Shown: piece by piece, positions 34,805 to 42,856 of the stretch
Layout of the letters: each line of letters opens with the position of its first letter
How positions within the stretch are numbered: the first letter of the stretch is position 1
Assembly (NCBI GenBank): GCA_024234265.1
Contig: JACKOM010000009.1
Location: 1-64,000 of the forward strand
From: Oceanospirillaceae bacterium
Lineage (GTDB): Bacteria; Pseudomonadota; Gammaproteobacteria; Pseudomonadales; Oceanobacteraceae
Length of the DNA: 64,000 nucleotides
Reading direction: 5' to 3'
Notes under the pieces: model-generated
Seen by the model: the letters and a program-made list of their open reading frames with translations, nothing else
Database searches by the model: none
Told to the model about the DNA's origin: nothing
Position numbers and translations under genes: made by a program

Positions 34805-35638
34805 ATGCTGAACAAAATACTGTTATGCAGCGCCGTGCTGCTTTTGTTGTTTGTACTGGCCCACCAGCCAGTGCATATTTTATTCAGTCACAGCCAGGCT
34901 GAAATAACCGCCGCCAGCACATCGCCCGCCGCTGAACAAAGCTCTGCCGCCCTGGCAGCTGTCACCGCGCCTGTGATTGCCGCTCAAATTGCCCCTGAAC
35001 TGAGTGATGTGAATTTACCCGGCCTCTACGATGCACAGGGCAAACTGGATATGGCACAGGTTAAATTACTGCTGGATTTTTTCCTGAGCGATAAAGACAG
35101 CCTTGAGAGCCGCAAAAGCCTGACCTGCCAAACCCTGCAACAACAGGCAAAAGAGGAAGATAAAATACAACTGCAAAATCTGTGTGAACGTTATTTTACA
35201 TATCGCGCCCAGTGGTATGCCCTGGCTAGCTCACTGCAACCGAATAACCACCACGCAGGGCAAAGTGATTTGCAACAGGCACTTGCACAACGGGAAAATC
35301 TGCAACGCAGTTTGTTCAGTGCCGATGAGCAAACAGCATTATTCGGGCGTGATAATGCCTATGACGAATGGATGCAACAGCGTATGCAAACACCCGCAGC
35401 CCAGCGCGAACAACTTGACAATAATATGCAGCATATCAGCGAAGCTAAGCAGGCCGCCGATATCCGCAGCACTGAAAGTGCACAGCGCGCCCTGCAACAG
35501 GACGCTGAAATTTTTAGTCAGCAGCTCAGTTGTTATGCGCTAAATAAACAACGTAATACGCAGGATATTCAGACACTGTGTGATCTCAGCCAGGGGCAGT
35601 TATTACGTATCCGTAATCACATGGCGATTTCGCCATAA
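34805..35638 (+). CDS. lifO: Lipase-specific foldase (Lif)
   Basis: 277 aa. N-terminal membrane anchor (ILLCSAVLLLLFVLAHQPV), Ala/Ser-rich linker, mini-domain with LPGLYDAQGKLDMAQVKLLL and DFFLS, the counterpart of the family's RxxFDYFLS motif, then an all-helical Gln-rich body with LFGRDNAYDEWMQQRMQ. Lif proteins are steric chaperones that fold the adjacent lipase in the periplasm. The Arg of the classic motif is not evident (LLLDFFLSDKDSLE), a variant worth noting. Directly downstream of the lipase gene. Confidence 0.85.
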   Translation: MLNKILLCSAVLLLLFVLAHQPVHILFSHSQAEITAASTSPAAEQSSAALAAVTAPVIAAQIAPELSDVNLPGLYDAQGKLDMAQVKLLLDFFLSDKDSLESRKSLTCQTLQQQAKEEDKIQLQNLCERYFTYRAQWYALASSLQPNNHHAGQSDLQQALAQRENLQRSLFSADEQTALFGRDNAYDEWMQQRMQTPAAQREQLDNNMQHISEAKQAADIRSTESAQRALQQDAEIFSQQLSCYALNKQRNTQDIQTLCDLSQGQLLRIRNHMAISP

Positions 35639-35645
35639 CCTTAAA

Positions 35646-35681
35646 ATAAAAAAGGAATACACAGTGTATTCCTTTTTTATT
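35646..35681. terminator. Bidirectional terminator
   Basis: AAAAAAGGAATACAC-agt-GTATTCCTTTTTT, a near-perfect palindrome between the foldase gene and the convergent lipoprotein gene. Confidence 0.9.
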
Positions 35682-35703
35682 AAGCCATTAAAACCGCCAG
35701 TTT

Positions 35704-37152
35704 TTAAAAATGACTGGCCCAGTCATCGGGTAATTCAAATAAAAATACTTCACGGTGATCAAGTTTACCGCCCCAGTTAGTGGAAACATAAATGCGGTTA
35801 CCCAGCATATTCATCGCGGCCGGCGCTTCGTCACGGTAATCGCCTGAATAATTGTTGTAATTCGGGCCAACTCGCCATAACACAGGTTTTTGTGTTTCGG
35901 GTTTTAACTGCATCAGCACTAACTGATTCGCGCCCCAGTCGTTGGTGGTCGATTTTGCGTAGGTATTTACAAATGCCCAGCCGGTTTTAGTGGCTGGCAT
36001 TTTGCCGAAGTGAAAACCCAATGCCCAACCATAATCCTTATGGCTGCCAAAGGCGATGCGATTATCGTAACCTGCGTTTTCACCGGTGACATAAACTGCA
36101 TCCAAATAATCGGTGCGATTATTCTGGCTGATAAATAACTCCCGCCCGTCCGCCGCAAATGACCAGCCCGAATGGGTCTCACCTACCGAAATTTTTACAG
36201 GTGTTTTATCCGCCACATTAAAATCCAGTGGCCATAAATGGGGACCATCAAACCAGGTGCCGATGTCAGAGGGGCGCTCGCCATAACTGGTATCACCCCA
36301 GGCGCGCCCATAATGCAGCACGATACCTGTGCCCAGCGGGGATATTTCCACCATATTCGGACGCGGGAATGTACTGGCGCCCGCGTAATGATCTAAATTT
36401 GTACCGGCCAATTCAGCAGGCATTAAAAGGTGTGTGGTGTCAGTGGAAATCTGATAATGCACAAAAGCATCCACAACGTAAGTGGCGCCATTATAATGGG
36501 CTGCCATAAACGCCCAGTGATCGCTGTCGTTAGAACTGTCACCTTCAACATCGTTATAAACCAGCGTAGATTGCGCCGGAATTAGCCCACTGAAATCTTT
36601 AACCAGGGTGCTCTGTAAATTTTCTGCGCTGACGTCATCAACCATATAAAGCGCTGCATCATAGCGATAATACACACGGTTCGGGTGATTACCGGTTAAA
36701 TCCCAGCGCACTTCATGATATTCGCCAATACCTTTATTGGCCGTATGCTGCAATTTATGCAAAACCTTGCCCGTGCCCCGTTCAATTACCCAGCAAGAAA
36801 ACGAGTTACCACCAAACGCCAGAAAATAATCACCACTGCTGTTTTCCGGGCTATAACGGGAATACACAATCAGCGCGTCCGATGTTTCATCCAATTCAGA
36901 GGCATCCGTTAAGCGGGTAATTTTCACCCCCGTCACCGGATCTTTACGGCTCATGCCCTTGGCGGGAACGGTCGCCCCCAAGTAGGGTTTAATCACTGCG
37001 CGGCTGGTTACGTAATTGGAAGAAACCGGCTGACCAGTAGCATCAATATCTACCTGTTTTTGCGGAGCTGACGAACCACTTGAACAGGCCGCCAGCAGCG
37101 CACAAACGGACAACCAAATGATAATACGACCCGGGTGTCTGATGATCTTCAT
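35704..37152 (-). CDS. Uncharacterised lipoprotein, predicted beta-propeller
   Basis: 482 aa. Lipoprotein signal IIIWLSVCALLAACSSGSS (lipobox LAAC). The rest is beta-rich with repeated WD/YWTN-like strand patterns: YRYDAALYMVDDVSAENLQS, HWAFMAAHYNGATYVVDAFV, WSFAADGRELFISQNNRTDY, APAAMNMLGNRIYVSTNWGG. This suggests a propeller as in oligogalacturonate-lyase or PQQ-like proteins, but I do not recognise the family or an active site. Convergent with the lipase operon; no partner on its strand. Inference only for fold. Confidence 0.6.
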   Translation of the reverse strand: MKIIRHPGRIIIWLSVCALLAACSSGSSAPQKQVDIDATGQPVSSNYVTSRAVIKPYLGATVPAKGMSRKDPVTGVKITRLTDASELDETSDALIVYSRYSPENSSGDYFLAFGGNSFSCWVIERGTGKVLHKLQHTANKGIGEYHEVRWDLTGNHPNRVYYRYDAALYMVDDVSAENLQSTLVKDFSGLIPAQSTLVYNDVEGDSSNDSDHWAFMAAHYNGATYVVDAFVHYQISTDTTHLLMPAELAGTNLDHYAGASTFPRPNMVEISPLGTGIVLHYGRAWGDTSYGERPSDIGTWFDGPHLWPLDFNVADKTPVKISVGETHSGWSFAADGRELFISQNNRTDYLDAVYVTGENAGYDNRIAFGSHKDYGWALGFHFGKMPATKTGWAFVNTYAKSTTNDWGANQLVLMQLKPETQKPVLWRVGPNYNNYSGDYRDEAPAAMNMLGNRIYVSTNWGGKLDHREVFLFELPDDWASHF

Positions 37153-37297
37153 AACAATCCAATAGAGAAGATAGGATGGCGCGCATCATATCACTCCGCA
37201 GCAAATGCACACCTACGAAGAAAGTATCAATATCAGACAAAAGCACGCACAAAGTCTGAAGGAATAAAGCATTAGGCTTTGTTCACAGGGCCTCGGC

Positions 37298-38338
37298 CTA
37301 ACGCAGCAGGGCCACACCCTTCACAAGGGCATAAACCTGCATACCTTTCTGCAGGTTTAAGATCTGACAGGAATAACGGCTGATCTGACTGTGCAAATAC
37401 TGCCCCGCCACTTCCAGCTGTACGTTCACCTGATGGTCGGAAACTGACTGCAACCCCAGCACTTTGGCAGGCCAGGCATTGAGTATGCTGGTGTGCTCGG
37501 GTTTTTGCAGGGCAATGGCCACATCACGGGCCTGAATCACCACCCGGTTGGCACCAGCCTGCATGTGCGGCAGTAAAATTCTTTGCCCGCCGGCATCAGC
37601 ACAAAACAGCCCGAGCTTTTCATCCCAGTGCACTTCACTGAACTGCAGCACACTGTACTGGGCATCGGGCAGCAGTTTGTCATCGGCAATGGCCTGCGCA
37701 AAAGCAGCGCTGCTGTGAATAGACCCAGCCACCACCTGATGTACATAATCCGCCAGCTGCAAAACCTCCTGCCACTGGTGGGAAATCATCACTACGGGTA
37801 TCTGATAACGGGCCACTATGTCGCGCAGCAAGGCAAACATTCGCTGCCGGCTTTGCTGATCGAGGGCGGCAAAAGCTTCATCAAGAAATAACCAGCGGGG
37901 CTGATTTAATAATGCCCGCCCCAACTGCACTCGCTGGCGTTCACCACCGGATAAATCGCGCACCGATTTATGCAGCAGCGGGCCAATATCCAGATCCGCA
38001 ATTACCTGCTCAGGGGTAAAACGTTTTTGCACCGCATTGCGATAACCAAATAACAGATTGTCACACACGCTTAAAAACGGAAATAACGTATCTTTCTGGA
38101 ACACCAGGCTGATATCACGCTGCTGCGCTGGTACACACAGTTTTTCTGTTTGCCAGGGCTCATCCTGTAAATAAATTTCGCCCTTGCAAGGGGTTAAACC
38201 CGCCAGCATATGCAGCAGGGTTGTTTTACCCGCACCGCTGTTACCCCATAAAAAATGGATGCCAAGGCCGGAAAATTCCGCCTGATAATGGCAGGCAAAT
38301 GGCCCCTGTGCGCGAATATCAAAGCGCAGGGCGTGCAT
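37298..38338 (-). CDS. modC: Molybdate ABC transporter ATPase ModC
   Basis: 346 aa. Walker A WGNSGAGKTTLLH, Q loop LVFQKDTLFPFLSV, signature DLSGGERQRVQLGRALL, Walker B WLFLDEAFAALD, H-loop VMISHQWQEV. The C-terminal ~70 residues (WPAKVLGLQSVSDHQVNVQL) form the TOBE/MOP molybdate-binding domain of ModC. Overlaps the modB end by 20 bases. Energises molybdate import for Moco enzymes. Confidence 0.95.
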   Translation of the reverse strand: MHALRFDIRAQGPFACHYQAEFSGLGIHFLWGNSGAGKTTLLHMLAGLTPCKGEIYLQDEPWQTEKLCVPAQQRDISLVFQKDTLFPFLSVCDNLLFGYRNAVQKRFTPEQVIADLDIGPLLHKSVRDLSGGERQRVQLGRALLNQPRWLFLDEAFAALDQQSRQRMFALLRDIVARYQIPVVMISHQWQEVLQLADYVHQVVAGSIHSSAAFAQAIADDKLLPDAQYSVLQFSEVHWDEKLGLFCADAGGQRILLPHMQAGANRVVIQARDVAIALQKPEHTSILNAWPAKVLGLQSVSDHQVNVQLEVAGQYLHSQISRYSCQILNLQKGMQVYALVKGVALLR

Positions 38339-38978
38339 GTTTTAACCTTTGCAACAGCAATAAGCCCAGCAGGGATAACACCACCAGGGTCAGGGACATC
38401 ACATGCGCCGATGCATATTGCAGATTTTCCACTTTTTCGAAAATCGCCACCGACACCACCTGGGTTTGCCCGGGGATATTACCGCCTATCATTAACACCA
38501 CACCAAATTCCCCGAGGGTGTGGGTAAATACCAATAAAGCCGCTAATAAATAGGCACGACGTGAAAAAGGGAAAATAACACGGCTGAAAATCTGCCAGGG
38601 TTTAGCACGTAAATTTTGTGCCGCCTGAATATAGTGCGGCTCAATCATGCTGAAGCTGCTTAACAGAGGCTGCAGGGCAAAAGGTAATGAATAAATCAGC
38701 GAGGCAATTAACAAACCTTCAAAACTGAATAAAACCGAATTTAAACCCAGCATGTGCAGCGGGCCATGGGGGCCAAGCAGTAATAACAAATAAAAACCCA
38801 ACACAGTAGGCGGTAAAATCAGCGGTAAAAAAGAAATCGCCAGCACCAACTGTTTACCCATATGCTGACGGCGGCTTAACCACCAGGCCAGGGGGGAAAC
38901 CAGCGGGATTAACAACACACAGCACAATAACGCCAGCTTGAGGGACAAACCAAAGGCTAATAAATCCGCATCACTCAC
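38319..38978 (-). CDS. modB: Molybdate ABC transporter permease ModB
   Basis: 219 aa, five to six membrane helices, with the EAA-loop region YIQAAQNLRAKPWQIFSRVI and the ModB stretch SFLPLILPPTVLGFYLLLLL. Start overlaps the modA stop (ATGA). Middle gene of modABC. Confidence 0.94.
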   Translation of the reverse strand: MSDADLLAFGLSLKLALLCCVLLIPLVSPLAWWLSRRQHMGKQLVLAISFLPLILPPTVLGFYLLLLLGPHGPLHMLGLNSVLFSFEGLLIASLIYSLPFALQPLLSSFSMIEPHYIQAAQNLRAKPWQIFSRVIFPFSRRAYLLAALLVFTHTLGEFGVVLMIGGNIPGQTQVVSVAIFEKVENLQYASAHVMSLTLVVLSLLGLLLLQRLKHARPAL

Positions 38979-39700
38979 GGTGCAATCCCATAACCGGCCT
39001 GTTCAATTTGGCGCTGGGTTTGCGCAGCTGATAACCAATTCCAGAAACAACGGCTCGCCGCATTATCCTGCAATAAAGCGGCTTTCTGATTTAAAAGGGG
39101 CACATCCTGCAGAATAATATATTCACTTGCCGGGCGCTGGTTCATCAACAAAGCAGATAAAGCCACAAAACCTCCGGCCAACGTGCCCTGATCCACCAGC
39201 AAATAAGCCTGCTGAATATTATTGGCGCGCACATAAGCGCCATCATCCACCGCCAGTTGCTGTAAATAAACCTGTGCCGCATGGCCATAGGGTGCCGTAA
39301 CAGGGTTTGCCATCACTAAACGCACTTCACCTTTTTGCCAGGCAACATTGTTAGCAACCTGCCCTTTAAACCATAACGCTAAACGGCCACGGGCATAAAT
39401 GCGGGTGTCTTTTTTTAAATTAACGGGTAATTCATCCACGGCTTTTTCATCGGCGGATAAAAACACCGAAAATGGCGCACCATTCATAATTTGCGCATGT
39501 AACTGACCGGAAGAAGCACTGCTGATTTGCCAGGGTACAGCACATTGTTGCTGATAAGCCGCAGCCAATTGATTTAAAACGGGGGCGAAATTAGCCGCTG
39601 CGGCGATACGCAGCGGCTCAGCGTGCCCGGCACCCATGCATAACAGCAGCAGGGCACCGGCAATTTTTTTACAGCTGGGCAACACAGAAAGCGCCCACAC
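38975..39700 (-). CDS. modA: Molybdate-binding periplasmic protein ModA
   Basis: 241 aa. A short signal peptide (KKIAGALLLLCMGAGHAEPL) leads into PLRIAAAANFAPVLNQLAAA, the SSASSGQLHAQIMNGAPFSV oxyanion-binding region and TAPYGHAAQVYL. The first start (GTG 39700) lies 32 bases inside the end of nhaB; GTG 39685 is a second choice. The overlap implies translation coupled to nhaB. Captures molybdate in the periplasm. Confidence 0.92.
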   Translation of the reverse strand: MWALSVLPSCKKIAGALLLLCMGAGHAEPLRIAAAANFAPVLNQLAAAYQQQCAVPWQISSASSGQLHAQIMNGAPFSVFLSADEKAVDELPVNLKKDTRIYARGRLALWFKGQVANNVAWQKGEVRLVMANPVTAPYGHAAQVYLQQLAVDDGAYVRANNIQQAYLLVDQGTLAGGFVALSALLMNQRPASEYIILQDVPLLNQKAALLQDNAASRCFWNWLSAAQTQRQIEQAGYGIAP

Positions 39701-41159
39701 CGGTCAGCACAATAGTGTATGGCAGCGCCATCCACACCATTTTGCCGTACGACAAACGCACCAGCGGGGCAATTGCAGAAGTCAGCAGGAACAGGAAAGC
39801 AGCCTGGCCGTTAGGGGTTGCCACACTTGGCAGGTTAGTACCGGTGTTCACCGCCACGGCAAGAATTTCAAAATGCTCACGGGAAATATCACCGGCATCC
39901 AGCGCCGCTTTTACTTCCGTGATGTACACAGTCGCCACGAACACGTTATCGCTGATGGCCGATAATAAACCGTTAGCGAAGAACATAATCAAAGGCTGCA
40001 CATCCGCGGCCTGCATAAATACCCAGTGCACAATCGGGTGGAACAGGTGCTGATCATGGATCACCGCTACAACCGCAAAAAACACCACTAATAATGAAGT
40101 AAAAGGCAGGGCCTCTTTAAAAGCAGCGCCGATCTGATGTTCATCGGTAATACCGTTAAACGCAGTTTGCAGCACAATAATCAGCAGCCCCACTAAACCC
40201 ACGGGTGCTAAGTGAAAGGCCAGGGCCACAATCAGAATTAACGCAGCACAGGCACACACCAGCAGCTGAACTTTTTCAGACGCAGTGCGTTTTGCGGTTT
40301 CATGGTCATCGTATTCTTTGAGAATGTTATAAACCGATTGCGGCAGGGTTGCGCCGTAACCAAACAGTTTGAATTTCTCCACCAGTACAGTGGTCAGTAA
40401 ACCCAGCACCAGCACAGGCATAGAAACCGGCGCAACCGCCATAAAGAAGTCAGCAAAGTGCCAGCCCACTACACCGCCAATTAACAGGTTCTGCGGTTCA
40501 CCCACAATCGTGGCCACACCACCTAATGCAGTGCCCACAGCAGCATGCATTAACAGGCTGCGCATAAACGCACGGAAATTATCTAAATCTTCACGGTGAT
40601 GCTCGTGAATTTGCTCATCGGCCTGGTGATCGTGCTCGTGGTGGTAATGTTTACCGGAAGCCACCTTGTGGTAAACCGTATAAAAACCAACGGCAACGGC
40701 AATAATCACCGCGGTTACGGTTAAAGCATCCAGGAATGCAGACAGGAATGCGGCCAGCAAACAGAAAATCAGTGACAGGGCAATTTTGGAGCGCACCTTG
40801 AGGAATATCTTGCTGAAAATAAACAGCAATAAACCCTTCATGAAATAAATACCCGCCACCATAAACATCAGCAGCAGGATAACTTCGAAATTCATCAGGG
40901 CTTCTTCGTAAACGTTTTCTGGCGAAGTTAAACCCAGCACTACCGCTTCAATAACTAACAAACCACCGGGCTGCAGCGGGTAACATTTCAGGGCCATCGC
41001 CAGGGTAAAAATAAATTCCAGAATCAGTGCCCAACCGGCCACCGTATAACCCACATCCGGAATCATCACTAACAGCGGGTTAACCACCAGAAATGCAATA
41101 ATGGCCAGTTTGTACCAGGCAGGTGAGTGACCCAGAAAATTCTTATAAAGACTGCTCAT
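39669..41159 (-). CDS. nhaB: Na+/H+ antiporter NhaB
   Basis: 496 aa, about twelve membrane helices. Follows E. coli NhaB nearly throughout: NFLGHSPAWYKLAIIAFLVV, EFIFTLAMALKCYPLQPGGL, FLSAFLDALTVTAVIIAVAV, HAAVGTALGGVATIVGEPQN, TGTNLPSVATPNGQAAFLFL. An inserted His-rich cytoplasmic loop (HYHHEHDHQADEQIHEHHRE, about residues 170-195) is longer than usual. Lies 24 bases after moaA and overlaps modA, an unexpected position for an antiporter. NhaD was considered and dismissed on these motifs. Confidence 0.93.
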   Translation of the reverse strand: MSSLYKNFLGHSPAWYKLAIIAFLVVNPLLVMIPDVGYTVAGWALILEFIFTLAMALKCYPLQPGGLLVIEAVVLGLTSPENVYEEALMNFEVILLLMFMVAGIYFMKGLLLFIFSKIFLKVRSKIALSLIFCLLAAFLSAFLDALTVTAVIIAVAVGFYTVYHKVASGKHYHHEHDHQADEQIHEHHREDLDNFRAFMRSLLMHAAVGTALGGVATIVGEPQNLLIGGVVGWHFADFFMAVAPVSMPVLVLGLLTTVLVEKFKLFGYGATLPQSVYNILKEYDDHETAKRTASEKVQLLVCACAALILIVALAFHLAPVGLVGLLIIVLQTAFNGITDEHQIGAAFKEALPFTSLLVVFFAVVAVIHDQHLFHPIVHWVFMQAADVQPLIMFFANGLLSAISDNVFVATVYITEVKAALDAGDISREHFEILAVAVNTGTNLPSVATPNGQAAFLFLLTSAIAPLVRLSYGKMVWMALPYTIVLTGVGAFCVAQL

Positions 41160-41183
41160 GTTTTAGTTCCGTCCAAGGTTTGC

Positions 41184-42179
41184 CTATCCACCAGTCATAT
41201 TCATGAAGCGCAGAATCTTAACCTCATCCGCCGCATTAAAGTAGTGACGGGCTGGTTTTAATTGCATGGCATCACGGATCGCCTGCTGAACGCGTGACAT
41301 ATCACCAGGATAACGGCGAAGCACCGCTTTAAGGTCAACACTGTGCTCATTACCCAGACACAATAATAGACGACCCTCAGCCGTTACACGTACACGGTTG
41401 CACGCTTCGCAGAAGTTATGGGAATGGGGGGAAATAAAGCCAATTCTGCTCTTATGCCCGTCGGCAAATGCAAAATAACGACTTGGCCCCGGTGTCTGGC
41501 GGCTTGAATCCAGCAATTCATAGTGCTGGCTGATCACCGCTTTAACTTCATCACTGCTCATATAGGCCTGGGCCTGATCATGCTCAGTGATAGTACCGAG
41601 GGGCATTTCTTCGATAAAACTCAGATCGATATTGCGGCTGCGGGCGAATTCCACCAGATCCATAATTTCATCATCATTACGGTTACGCAAAATAACCGCA
41701 TTAATTTTGAGATTCTGGAAACCGGCAGCAATTGCAGCATCAATGCCTGCAATCACCTGTGCCACATCACCGGTACGGGTAATTTGCTTAAAACGTTCGG
41801 CCTGCAAACTATCCAGGCTGACATTCAGGCGTTTAACCCCGGCTTTTTTCAGCGCCACTGCTTTATTTACCAGCTGAGAGCCATTGGTGGTCATCACCAA
41901 TTCTTCCAGCCCGGGTAAAACCGCAAGATCAGCACATAAACCCTCTATGCCACGGCGCACCATTGGCTCGCCGCCGGTCAGACGGATTTTATTTACCCCG
42001 AGGGAAACAAACGCCGCGGCAATTGTGTGGATTTCTTCAAGGGTTAATACCTGGGCGCGGGGCAGAAATGTCATATCCTCCGCCATGCAATATACACAAC
42101 GGAAATCGCAGCGATCCGTCACCGAGATGCGGATGTAATCCACCACCCGGCCAAATGAATCCACTAATTTTTCTGTCAT
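41184..42179 (-). CDS. moaA: GTP 3',8-cyclase MoaA
   Basis: 331 aa radical SAM enzyme of the first molybdopterin step (GTP to 3',8-cH2GTP). N-terminal cluster ISVTDRCDFRCVYCMAED (CxxxCxxC), GGEP in IRLTGGEPMVRRGIEG, C-terminal second cluster FCEACNRVRVTAEGRLLLC and the terminal MNMTGG with the catalytic Gly-Gly tail. First gene of a run moaA-nhaB-modA-modB-modC. A hairpin GGCCGGT-catcc-ATACCGGCC (42197-42216) is in its leader. Confidence 0.96.
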   Translation of the reverse strand: MTEKLVDSFGRVVDYIRISVTDRCDFRCVYCMAEDMTFLPRAQVLTLEEIHTIAAAFVSLGVNKIRLTGGEPMVRRGIEGLCADLAVLPGLEELVMTTNGSQLVNKAVALKKAGVKRLNVSLDSLQAERFKQITRTGDVAQVIAGIDAAIAAGFQNLKINAVILRNRNDDEIMDLVEFARSRNIDLSFIEEMPLGTITEHDQAQAYMSSDEVKAVISQHYELLDSSRQTPGPSRYFAFADGHKSRIGFISPHSHNFCEACNRVRVTAEGRLLLCLGNEHSVDLKAVLRRYPGDMSRVQQAIRDAMQLKPARHYFNAADEVKILRFMNMTGG

Positions 42180-42309
42180 GTAAAACCCCTGAAGGGCCGG
42201 TATGGATGACCGGCCATGCAGCCAAGACTATGGATAAATAATGCTGGCGGCCACTATAACGCCATTATGGGGCGCTCGAAATGAGGTAAATCAGTTTTAT
42301 CCCATTACC

Positions 42310-42579
42310 AGGGGAACCTCTGAATAACTCGGTGCCCGCGTCGGCTTGGCGAAATAAATCAGATCAAGGCGCAGATTTGCAGGCATAACGGGTTACGTCA
42401 AAAAGCTGCAACACCGAGCTGTTTTTTTTCGCAAAGCCCCTTCGGGCGCAGGCTGCCAGTCGATCCGGCTGTGTTGGCGATTTTGTAAAGGACTCGTCAT
42501 TTACTTCAATCGCCGCCTTGCCAATCTCAACTGGCAGCACATGCGCGACGCTGTGCAGAGTTATTCAGAGGTCCCCTAG
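42310..42579. repeat. R2 element, full copy 2
   Basis: About 270 bp, inverted relative to the 18.1 kb copy, bounded by AGGGGAACCTCTGAATAACT and its inverted partner AGTTATTCAGAGGTCCCCT. Interior blocks CGTTATGCCTGCAAATCTGC (as its complement) and AATCGCCGCCTTGCC match the other copies. It lies between the divergent moaA and nnrS genes, in a 677-bp gap that otherwise holds the two promoters and about 150 AT-rich bases in which I see nothing. Confidence 0.85.
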
Positions 42580-42789
42580 CTTGTTATCCGGCGCCCAATC
42601 ATAGCAATACTTATTCCAACAATTCAAAAAATAAAAACCCTTCATTTTCAAAGGCATACAAGGTGTGCAGGCACTAACATAAAACAAGCAAAACCAGTTT
42701 GCACCAATAAAAAGCACCATCAAACAGCCAGCCCGCACCATGAAAAGGCATAATCAGGCGACCAGCAAAATGGCCTGCACCACGGAGGA

Positions 42790-42830
42790 TTGCCCGATAT
42801 CAAGGGGCGACATTCAGCACAGGTTAAAAT
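42790..42830 (+). promoter_or_regulatory. Probable FNR/Dnr-type promoter of nnrS
   Basis: TTGCCCGATATCAA (42790-42803) matches the FNR/Anr/Dnr box TTGAT-N4-ATCAA in the right half fully and in three of five left positions. A -10 box TAAAAT at 42825-42830 puts the predicted start near 42838, so the box centre is at about -41, the class II activator position. GGGAGGA and the nnrS ATG follow. NnrS genes are typically under NO/oxygen regulators. Confidence 0.5.
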
Positions 42831-42856
42831 CCCCCCATTATTTAGGGAGGACCACC

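Noticed and set aside
39669..41159. NhaD-type antiporter
   Set aside because: Near end-to-end similarity by eye to NhaB, including TNLPSVATPNGQAAFLF and CYPLQPGG.
42197..42216. Structured leader (riboswitch) of moaA
   Set aside because: Only one simple hairpin (GGCCGGT/ACCGGCC) is visible; too little to name a regulatory RNA.
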